Source: Candidatus Omnitrophota bacterium
Lineage (GTDB): Bacteria; Omnitrophota; Gorgyraeia; Zapsychrales; Fredricksoniimonadaceae
DNA length: 44,126 bases
Direction: 5' to 3'
NCBI GenBank assembly: GCA_013286575.1
Contig: JABDFL010000006.1
Span: forward strand, 793 to 44,918
The position numbers and the translations under genes are program-made. The notes beneath the pieces are model-generated. The model was not told the origin of the DNA, ran no database searches, and was given only the letters and a program-made list of their open reading frames with translations. This document shows positions 27,019 to 37,000 of this stretch, piece by piece. How positions within the stretch are numbered: position 1 is the first letter of the stretch; each line of letters opens with the position of its first letter.

Positions 27019-28341
27019 CTATCTGTCCAATTCTCCGGCGATCATGTTGACTGAACCAAAAGTCGGGACCAGGTCAGCCATCATGTCTCCGATCAAACAT
27101 TTAGGCAACGCGGCCATGATCGGAAAACACGGCGGATGGACGCGCACCCGCCAGGGATGGTCACGGCCGTCGGAAACAATATAAAATCCCAGTTCCCCAT
27201 TGGCCCCTTCCACAGGAAAATACACTTCACCGATGGGCGGCTTGATCCCATGGCCATACATGACTAATTTAAAATGGTTCATCAAGCCTTCAATATTGCC
27301 ATAGGTGTTTTCCTTGGCAGGCAGCACCACATCTTTTTTATTGGCATTGATCGCATCATGGTATTTTCTGGTAGAGCCTTGCAAGGTGGGGTCCAAATTA
27401 ACCTCATCTTCGATCAAATCCTCAGTCTGCCCCATCTTGGCCCTGTCCACCATCTGGGCGGCCGGGATCACAACTCCTGACAAGTCACCGGCAATGGGCC
27501 CGTCAGGGATTTGCTGGAAACATTGCTCAATGATCCGCAGTGACTGCTCCATCTCTGCCATGCGCACAAAATAACGGTCCAGATTGTCCCCTGTACTTCC
27601 CACCGGGACTTCGAAATCAAGCTTGTCATAAATAAGATAGGGATTTGATTTACGCACATCATAAGCCACACCTGTTGCCCTTAAAAAAGGGCCGGTAACG
27701 CCGTACGCGATGGCGTCTTCAGCGGAAATTTTTCCGATATTCTTCATGCGGTCGATAAAAATACGGTTACGGCTTAACAGCTCGTCAGCCTCAATCAGGA
27801 CCTTGCGCACATCAGCGATTTTCCCAAAAGCTTTGTCTGCAAATCCTTTGGTTAGATCAGCTTTGACGCCACCGATACGCACATAGGAAATCGTCAGGCG
27901 CGCCCCGGTGATTTCTTCGACCAGCTCCCATAAGAATTCACGGGCCTTGATCATATACAGGAACACCGACATGGCGCCCAGTTCCATGGCCGAGGCGCCC
28001 ACACAGGTCAGATGGTCGGTGACGCGGGAAATCTCGCTCATGATGACACGGATATATTTAGCGCGTTCAGGGATATCAATACCCAATAATTTTTCAACGG
28101 TCAGGGCAAAGCCGACATTATTGATCAGCGGAGAAACATAATTCAAACGGTCCGTGTACGGAAAACACTGGGTGTACATGACTGTCTCGCACATTTTCTC
28201 AAAAGCCCGGTGCAAATAACCCATTTCAATATCCACACCCTTGATCTTCTCGCCGTCCAGTTCCATGATCATGCGGATGACACCATGCATCGCCGGGTGC
28301 GAAGGGCCTACGTTTAACAACATGGAGCGTGTTTGTGTCAT
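27019..28341 (-). CDS. nuoD: NADH-quinone oxidoreductase subunit D
   Basis: LNVGPSHPAMHGVIRMIMELDGEKI; MGYLHRAFEKMCE; GEVYFPVEGANGELGFYIVSDG. Confidence 0.96.
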   Translation of the reverse strand: MTQTRSMLLNVGPSHPAMHGVIRMIMELDGEKIKGVDIEMGYLHRAFEKMCETVMYTQCFPYTDRLNYVSPLINNVGFALTVEKLLGIDIPERAKYIRVIMSEISRVTDHLTCVGASAMELGAMSVFLYMIKAREFLWELVEEITGARLTISYVRIGGVKADLTKGFADKAFGKIADVRKVLIEADELLSRNRIFIDRMKNIGKISAEDAIAYGVTGPFLRATGVAYDVRKSNPYLIYDKLDFEVPVGSTGDNLDRYFVRMAEMEQSLRIIEQCFQQIPDGPIAGDLSGVVIPAAQMVDRAKMGQTEDLIEDEVNLDPTLQGSTRKYHDAINANKKDVVLPAKENTYGNIEGLMNHFKLVMYGHGIKPPIGEVYFPVEGANGELGFYIVSDGRDHPWRVRVHPPCFPIMAALPKCLIGDMMADLVPTFGSVNMIAGELDR

Positions 28342-28836
28342 TTAGTTCTGCGGACCAATTAAAGGTTGACGTTTATTGACCGGGTAATCCTTGCGCAAGG
28401 CATGCCCCACAAATTCCTCATACATCAAAATGCGCCTTAAATCAGGGTGCCCTTTAAATTTAATCCCATACATGTCCCAAACTTCCCGTTCATACCAGTT
28501 GGCCGAAGCCCAGAGATTGCAGAGCGTATCCACTTCAGGGGATTTCTCATCGACGGGGACTTTTAAACGGATGCGGTGATTGTGTTTAAGGGAAAAGAAA
28601 TGGTAAACAACCTCGAAACGGAATTCTTTTTGGATCCGCCCGCCGGCATAAAACAAATAATCCACTGCGGTCAGGTCCATTAAAAAATTAAAGTCCAGCT
28701 CCGGAGTTTCTTTTAAGAATTTGGCGATGGCCAGCAGGCTTGACGGGCGGATAATCGCAGTTTCATCGCCCCGGAAGGCATGGGTCTCTATGATATCTGC
28801 TGAAAACTGTTCCTGGACTCTTTGCAAAGGTTTCAT
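28342..28836 (-). CDS. nuoC: NADH-quinone oxidoreductase subunit C
   Basis: ANWYEREVWDMYGIKFKGHPDLRRILMYEEFVGHALRKDYPV. Confidence 0.95.
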   Translation of the reverse strand: MKPLQRVQEQFSADIIETHAFRGDETAIIRPSSLLAIAKFLKETPELDFNFLMDLTAVDYLFYAGGRIQKEFRFEVVYHFFSLKHNHRIRLKVPVDEKSPEVDTLCNLWASANWYEREVWDMYGIKFKGHPDLRRILMYEEFVGHALRKDYPVNKRQPLIGPQN

Positions 28837-29399
28837 GACACGGATTCTATATGTTTAATATGCCCCTCGATGGTGTAGCCTTGGGCTAATTCTGCAGGCC
28901 TGCCGATTTTGGTCCGGGGGTCATACAATGTTCTGGATTGCTCTCCCTTTTGGATCTTGTCCTGGAGCTTCATCAAACCGTCTAAAACATTTTCCGGCCG
29001 CGGCGGGCAGCCCGGGATATAAATATCCACGGGGATAATGGTGTCAATGCCCATCACCGTCGAGTAATTATCGTAAAAGCCGCCTGTGCAGGTGCAGACC
29101 CCGAAGGCCACCACCCATTTGGGATCGCACATCTGGTCATGCACTGTCTTTAAGACAGGCGCCATTTTATGGCTGATGGTGCCCACCACAAAAAGCACAT
29201 CTGACTGCCGCGGTGAAAAGCGCGGGAACCCGGCGCCAAAGCGGTCCTGGTCATAATGAGAGCAGTTGGTCGCCATGTATTCCATGCCGCAGCAGGCCGT
29301 GACAAAGGGGTATTGGAAAATGGAAAATTTACGCGCCCAGCCCAGGGCATCGTTTAATTTAGACGTAAAAAAATTCGTTGGTGAACTTAAAAATGACAT
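28833..29399 (-). CDS. nuoB: NADH-quinone oxidoreductase subunit B
   Basis: FVTACCGMEYMAT, FGVCTCTGGFYDNYSTVMGIDTIIPVDIYIPGCPPRPENVLDGLMKLQ. Confidence 0.96.
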   Translation of the reverse strand: MSFLSSPTNFFTSKLNDALGWARKFSIFQYPFVTACCGMEYMATNCSHYDQDRFGAGFPRFSPRQSDVLFVVGTISHKMAPVLKTVHDQMCDPKWVVAFGVCTCTGGFYDNYSTVMGIDTIIPVDIYIPGCPPRPENVLDGLMKLQDKIQKGEQSRTLYDPRTKIGRPAELAQGYTIEGHIKHIESVS

Positions 29400-29403
29400 G
29401 GCT

Positions 29404-29757
29404 TTACTCCCACTCTAAGGCGCGTTTCTTCAATACATAAAAGAACCCCAGGACCACAAAACCCATAAAAACCGCCATCTCCGTCAAACCAAAAAGGCCT
29501 AATTTCCTAAACATAATGGCCCACGGAAATAGAAAAACAAGCTCGACGTCAAAGACAATAAAAAGCATGGCCACGATATAAAAATGCACGGGCATGTTGC
29601 CTCCGGGCAATGAGAAAGGTTCTTTACCGCATTCAAAAGGCTTGGATTTGGCTTCGCTGGGAAATTTAGGGGCCAGGACGCCAGGCAGGCCAAGCAATAG
29701 GGCACATAGGCCGATGGCGAATAAAAAAGCAAATATAATAGCAATGTATTCTAACAT
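29404..29757 (-). CDS. nuoA: NADH-quinone oxidoreductase subunit A
   Basis: KSKPFECGKEPF...FYIVAMLFIVFDVELVFLFPWA. Confidence 0.95.
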   Translation of the reverse strand: MLEYIAIIFAFLFAIGLCALLLGLPGVLAPKFPSEAKSKPFECGKEPFSLPGGNMPVHFYIVAMLFIVFDVELVFLFPWAIMFRKLGLFGLTEMAVFMGFVVLGFFYVLKKRALEWE

Positions 29758-29926
29758 GGGCTGATTATTAATTCGTGCTTATCCTATTGCAAATTTAATA
29801 GCCTTCATGCCGCAGAAGCGGCAGGCCTCTACGGCGAGGCAAACTTCCCCATCAATGGAGAAATATTGATTAAATTACTTTAAATGAGGATCGTCGAATA
29901 GTCAAGAATGTTTCGAAATGTCTTGT

Positions 29927-31036
29927 TTACAGATTTTCCAGGATCATGTCTACATTGACATAGTCTTTGACCAGGCGCCTGGCCTCGTGGATCTTATCGC
30001 GGTCGGTTTTCTGGATCTTGGGGGTCATGTTCTCGATGGCCGCGGCGATGGTGTAGGTGTCCTGGTCGGAATAAAGCACGGGGATACGGCTGTCTTTAAG
30101 GAGGCCGGCGATTTTATGGTCCGGGGTCAGCCCTCCTGTCAAAACAAGCCCCGCCACCTTGACTGCCCGTCCCTGCTGCAGCAGATACGAAGACACGGCC
30201 ACCAGCATATTATCGACCCGGTCACCGGAAGTAATGACCAGGGCCCCATCGCGCAGATGGCCGATCATGTTATACGGCTCCATGGCCGCGACAATGACAT
30301 CATAAACCCGGGTGCGCAAGTTCTCTTCGCCGGAAAATACCTTTAGGTCCAGCCGGTCCTTGATCTGCTCTACCGTCGGAGCGCTTAACAGGTCCATTTC
30401 AGGGATAACGCCCAAAAGCCGGATGCCTTTGCGCTCCAGGCCCTTACCCACAATGCTCCTGATCCTCTCTAACTTATCCGGCAATACCTTATTGATAATA
30501 ACGCCCAGCACCGGCACGTTACGTATGTCAAACAAGGCCTTATTGAGCATGATCTCATCAATGGCGCGCCCGATGCCGCCGCCGGAGATGATGATGGCCT
30601 GAGACCCAAGCAGGGCCGCCACATCCGCATTCGAGCAGTCAAGCACCGATCCAACGCCCGCGTGACCGGTGCCCTCAACGATGATGGCATCCTTGCCGCG
30701 TGTAATCGTCTGGAAAGATTTAAATATCTTGTCCTGTATTTGCTGCTTTTGGGGCTCGAGAATGTATTTTTCCGTGTACCCGCGGCCCACGGTGATGGGG
30801 CTCATGTCCTTGATGTGTTTCTTGCAATGATACACTTCCCCGATCAGATAGGTGTCCTTATCGATGGATTTTTCTTCATAAAGGACGGTTTCCTGGCCGA
30901 CGGGCTTCATAAAGGCCGTCTTGATCTTGCGCTCCTGGAAATTCTTGAACAAACCCAGGGACAAGGTGGTTTTGCCGGCATTTTGATGGATGGCGGAGAT
31001 AAATATGTTCTTGAGGCGCTTTGTTTTCTTCATCAC
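29927..31036 (-). CDS. Dethiobiotin-synthetase-like P-loop NTPase + DRTGG domain (Pta N-terminus-like)
   Basis: NIFISAIHQNAGKTTLSLGLFKNFQ (P-loop); GTGHAGVGSVLDCSNADVAALLG; C-terminal VITSGDRVDNMLVA. Confidence 0.8.
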   Translation of the reverse strand: MMKKTKRLKNIFISAIHQNAGKTTLSLGLFKNFQERKIKTAFMKPVGQETVLYEEKSIDKDTYLIGEVYHCKKHIKDMSPITVGRGYTEKYILEPQKQQIQDKIFKSFQTITRGKDAIIVEGTGHAGVGSVLDCSNADVAALLGSQAIIISGGGIGRAIDEIMLNKALFDIRNVPVLGVIINKVLPDKLERIRSIVGKGLERKGIRLLGVIPEMDLLSAPTVEQIKDRLDLKVFSGEENLRTRVYDVIVAAMEPYNMIGHLRDGALVITSGDRVDNMLVAVSSYLLQQGRAVKVAGLVLTGGLTPDHKIAGLLKDSRIPVLYSDQDTYTIAAAIENMTPKIQKTDRDKIHEARRLVKDYVNVDMILENL

Positions 31037-31073
31037 AAGAAAGTATAGCAGAAGAAATCAAAGGGGAGAAAAA

Positions 31074-34000
31074 TTAATTCGAATTAAACATCAACTGAAA
31101 AGCGCCATTGACCGTCAGTCGGGGGGTGAAGCGGATAATGTTGAAATCAAACCCTTTAAAATCCTCAGGCATGCTTAAAGCAGCGGCATCAAAGAGACTG
31201 TCAGGGCTCTGCGAAGACCGTTGGATGAACTGAGGCTGGAAATTAAGATCAATCCCGCCGGGGGATTTGTTTGAAGTAGAAATTGCGGCCTGATCAGCCG
31301 AATTTCTTCCATGACCATTGCCATTAACAGCCGCCCTTACCCTGCTGTTAACTGCCATTCTTCTGTGGCCATTCCCATTACGCGGCGATATTGCATTTAG
31401 TTTGAAAATTTCAGCCCCTCGGTGCGGCACAAATGCGCTGACATTGATATCAGGATCTACTGTTTGAGCGATCACGCTGTAAAGATCCCGTAAGGCCTCA
31501 GTGGTCTCCGCACGTTTTCCATCATTCTCTATCCCCTGGATATCATCCCATTCAATCCGCTCCCTCCAATAATCATCCAATTCCCTGTTCAACTGAAACT
31601 CATCCTCTTTGAAAAGTTTTGCGATAAGGATCGGGATCACAAAATCACTGGTAAAATGCAGCGTACTTAATTTTTGCCTCAATTTCTCATTATCCATATT
31701 CCTTATGATCTCATCAAACATATCCACCGCCTCAGGCCCCATGGTGATCATGCCGTTGAAAGCTGAGTATTGTTTAAATACCGGATTGGACAAAATATAT
31801 AACTTTTCCTTAAGATGTTTAAAGATACCCGAACCCCGGGGCTTTCTCGTCTGCGCCAATGAAGAAATATGCAGTTTCTCAAGAATTGCAGCGATCTTCG
31901 GGTCACCATTCAAATTAAAATCCGAATCGATAAATGCCAGCGAACTCAATTCATCCTCGTTTACCCGAGAAGTCGATAGCGTTATATCCGCTCCCTTAAT
32001 ATGTTTTATTGGCCCCGAATAGGTGTTCCGCAGGTACCTGATGATAATTCCCTTATTGGGTGATCCTGCCGGCAATGATTGTGTCAGGCTTACGGCACCC
32101 CGATATCCGTCAATGATAGCTCTTCTGAGCATAACATCCAGGGGCCCGGGCGCGTCTTTATCAATAAAGATATACATGACCTGCTTATTTTTCCACTTTG
32201 CTCTCATCGCCTGAAAAGCGTCCACAAAAGAATTCCCCGTGCCCTCAGGGTTTAAATCCAAAACATCAACATAGGCTTCATCTCTTATTATCTTATCGGG
32301 ATCGTCTTTATTTTTCCTGCGTTGTTCTTCCTTATATGCGTTTGCAGCCTGTACTCCTTTTCGGTCTTCAGGAATAAGGATTATTGCATCCAACCTTTCT
32401 TTATCCAGGGCGATTTTGCCTTCCTCAACGGCGAGATCTTCAATATTTTTTTCCTGGCTGCTCACGCCAATTTTGTAATCTCCCCCCAGCCCTTCTTTTA
32501 GCCGGGCATCAAGTTTATTTATGACCACATCTATGGTATATTTCCAGGAAGGGTTGAGACTGATCAAATTCCTGATGACATAGGAACCATATACTGCAAG
32601 AGAGAGAATGGATGCTGATAACTGCCCCAGCACCACCCATAATAAAGGTTGTCCCAAAAAGGCCCCTATTGGCCATGATAAGGCCGTTACGGTGATTGCA
32701 ACAGCTCCCGCAATCCTCCCTAACATACTTCCAAATTTATGATGGGTGTTGCCTCCAGGGGTGGTGGATTTAGTATAGGTTGATGTGGATTCTATGACTT
32801 TGTCCAAATTTTTTTGGCTTTCTCTTACTATCTCTTCCGGTTTTACATGAAAATCCGGCATCAATTCATTAGTGTCTGTTACTAAATCATGGACGCCATT
32901 CTTAGGGAATAAATTATTATACGCACTGCTTTTTACCCAATAATAAAGCATGACGAAGCGCGTATATGGATAAATCCATAGCAATTGCCACGATTCTAAT
33001 GGATGCCCTTCTTTGTATTTGTACCTATTATAATTGTCGATATCGCCCCTCCAGCCCATAACAGGTGTAGCCCTTTCGGCAACAAGCCTCAGGCTTTTCA
33101 TCATCCGGTTGATGTCTTGCTTATACCTCAGGCGCTGATCTTTTCTCAATTTCACCCCTTGGCGGCGTTCATTGTTCAAACGTTCTGATAATTCATAAAG
33201 TGCTTGGGCCACCAACAGAAAGAAACTGCCGTACGTTTGAGTATACTCCGCATGCCTGGCTGAACCATTCATCAAATCCGAGGAATAAGGCGTTACAGTC
33301 AGCACTTCATCAGCCAGGTTAATGATAGTATTGAGATCATTTTGTATATCTTCTGTGGACCTATCTTTTGACAATCCTTTAATCAAATTCTGCAAATTTT
33401 CTAAAGGTTTATAAGCAGGCGCGTCTTTAGGGACAGATACAAGATTTAAGTCTTCCCCATTTTCATCCGTTTTTAAACCGATGTTCAATTCTTTGCTTAA
33501 AATTTTAAGTAATTTGGGTATATTATACCGTTTCTTAAAGATTGCTCCCCGAAAAACATAGGAAACTACAAGGCCCAAAATTCCCCCCAATATTCCCAAT
33601 ACCCATAACTGTCCTTCCATAACCAAAGGAATGCTCTGGTCATTTTTTATGATACGCTCAGCAATGGTCTTTCTAAGAGTATCTAATTTTTCAGCCATTG
33701 GTTTTGTCTGGGGATCTTGTTTTAATTCTTCAAAATGCTTTTCAAACTCCTGGGGATCAGGGTACATCTGCAAGTACTCTTTGACTGTACGCACCGCTCT
33801 CTCATCTCCCTTTGTACGTGTTTCATAGGCCCTCCATGGTACCGGTTTGCTATTGTTTACATCATCTGCGACTTTTACCGCCCAGCCCATTGATTCCATG
33901 TTGATTTGACGCCTTATAGGCGCGTCTTTGACAGGATCACCTGTCAAAAGTAAGTGCAATTGCTGCATAGGATACGTGCTCAAACGCAAAGCCAAAAGCA

Positions 34001-37000
34001 ATGATTTTTGATCTGCCTGGCCTGTTCTACCGGCCATTCTTTCCAAAGCAGCGCGGATAACGCGTATGGTAAGGGCGTCTTGGCTGGGGTGCACACCATT
34101 TTCTGCAGAAGCCTTTTCACGGATAGTTTGTATGTCTTTCTCGAGTATCTCTCCCCAATCGTAGTGGTTATCAATAAAATTGTGAAAATCAGGGTCATTT
34201 GATCCCAGATCGACCTGCAAAACTAAAATACGGCCCTCCAAAGTTTTCCCCAGGCGATCTGCTATGTCAGCCCGCACCTGTGAGGGGAAAGGCAGCAAAG
34301 AAGCTAACGCCGCACCGCTGAGATTAGCGATATATTTTTTCTGGCCATCTTTGTCCGAATGTTCGAAATAAGCATTCCGGATAGGCCGGTATGCAAGGTC
34401 GTAGTCCGTAAGCCCTGGAGCAGGAGCTGGTGTAAAATTAGGCAGCATATCCTGGGTGGCCGTAAGGGCCCGTCGGTACAAATTCGGTTTGACAGTACCT
34501 AATTCTTGTACAGGGGGTGATGTATTTAATAAAAACCGTGTGTCTTCCTGGAAGTTTTGAAAGATGCCGCGTGATATAAAATCGATATCAGGATATAAGA
34601 ATGACATGGGGTCGTAGTTGCCTAAATAAAAACTGGACCTAACGTTGTCCCAAATATTCTGTCTAAAAATCGACGCCTGGATATCTTGGGCAATTTTGAC
34701 GGCCTGAGGATCGTTGGCATGATTTGCCTCGAAATTCTTAAGTATCCTCAACTGATCATCAGGTCCCCAATAAAGCTGTAAAAGCCGGATCTTAGCCATT
34801 GTATTGACCGGGTCGCTGGATAGATAATTCAAGAAGACATTTTCTAACGCCCCGGAACTAATGCCAGGATAGGCAATGCCGGCGGATAATTGTTTTAATT
34901 TCTGCTCGTCTTGCAGCAGATTATCTAATGATTGGTAAATAGTATTAAGATAAGATTCCTTTGTTTTTGCTCCGGGGGCATTGGTGATCAATCGAATAAG
35001 GTGAGACAATTCGTTACGTTCCACAAAATGCCTGCAAATCTCCAAAATCACGTCTTGGTAGGGCGAATCCTTGGCGATTTGAATAATTGTCTGGTAAAAT
35101 CCCGGCCGGTCTGCATATTGTGTAAGAAATAAATTAAGCAACTCTGCCCGATGGAAAATATTAGGGTCTAAGAGCGCCTCCTGCCAGGCTTGTGTTGTAC
35201 CGTTGGCCATTAAGACTTCCAAATATTCCGGAGACACTCCTTGAGGATAGACGAAGGTTACAACACCGGGCATTAAGTACTCAGGGGCAACCCTGGGTTC
35301 ATGATTGACATCAGGTAAAGGTACTGACATCACCGCTGCAGGCCGTGTGACATGCATCCCGCCGCCGATACCAACCGGTGCAGTGCTTGGCGAAGACGGC
35401 TCCTCCAGCTGGGACAAGGACGAAAAACTGTTGGAACCACCCATAGCCTCAAGTCTGGCCCTTTGGATAAATGCGTTTTGCTGGTCATTAATGGCCTTAA
35501 TGCTTCTATTGTGGGCTTCTACAAATAATCCGACTGAATCTTCCGGTGAAGACCCTCCAGCCAAACGCGCATTCCCAAAATCTGCTTGGGCTGCTTGCCG
35601 GTCTAAATCTGCCTGGTTGCCCGAACCCTCGGAGTTTGCTGCGGTGGATGACAGGGCGCCGATGATATTTTGTTTTGCTTCTTCTAAATCCACCTCTGCT
35701 TTTGTCCAGTTATAAATCAAAGCTTCACCTGTATTGACGGGATTTATCTGCTTTAGCCCCTCCTGTTTCATTTTTTGTGAAAGGGCCTGGCCTGCTGGGG
35801 ACATAACATAAGTCCTCCCAGGCCCCGGGTCTACTAAATAGCTGATCGCTCCGTCTCCTTGAGGCGGATTGGCCTGAAAACCCGCTTGGATTTTATCCAT
35901 TGCCTTGTGATACTCTGCCAGTGCTGCCTGCCATTGCGGATTTTGATCCAAAGCGCCGGTATTGCCTTGATTGGACTTCATATCAACCGGCGGCAAACTG
36001 GCATGCCATGGCAATCTTCCCGAGATCGGACCTGTTTGGCCGGTCAAAGTGTTATACGCAATAGTTTCTTGGTTGATCTGGCTTTGCCAGTTGACGATAT
36101 CATTTCTTAAGTTAGCGATGGCATTGATACCGCTCGACGAAAAGGGTTTACCTGTAATAGCAGCCCCTCTGCCACTGACCCATGAGTTCAATTGTTCTAG
36201 CCTGACCAAGTCTTCTTCTGTTTGACGTATCTTTTCTTCTAACGCAATGACTTTAATTTTATGCGCATAGGCCTGGGCCACCTTTTCCGAAATATTGGCT
36301 TGTAGTTGACTGTCTGCCGCCTTGACAGCATTGGCAATCTGGTCTCCGCTATACGTTCCTACTAAACTAGGAATAACCTGAGGTCCTTGACTTCTATTCA
36401 TTACCGCTGCTGTATTATTTTGAATCACCTGTTCTCTTATTTCTGAAAATCCTTGCAAGGCAGAGCCGCCGGAAACCCCAACGCGCCCGGACGATGGGGC
36501 AGCTGCTCGTGGAGTTGGAGTCATGCCTGTGGTTGCAGTAGCCTGCGGCGGGACTTTTGCTTGCTGTGGCTGTGGCTCTTCGGCCACGGCAGGAGCTTGG
36601 ATGGCTTCTTGTTGATTGATCTTATTTAGGACAGCTTCAACAATGGTCCGGCCATTATCATCAGGTTGAATAAGTTTTACAGGAAATCCCTGGTTGACAA
36701 GGCCGGGACCACCATAAATCTTGAACCTAGCGCCTTTATAGCCCGTCATGATGCCTTTAGAAGTTTTTAAAGGAGAAATGACCTCTGTTACCACTGCCGG
36801 CAGGCTAATGCCGTTGATTTGGGCCAAAATCAACGTCCCTTCGCTGATCTTGGCACTTTCAGGCACGGGCACAGGATTTTCCGCGGTACCCACAAAAGCA
36901 ATACCTGTGCCCACTTCAATGACCGAATTCCCTCTATTAAAAATTCCGGAATCCTCGACGACCTGTCTTACAATCCCGGGTCTGGTGGCATGCAATTCCC

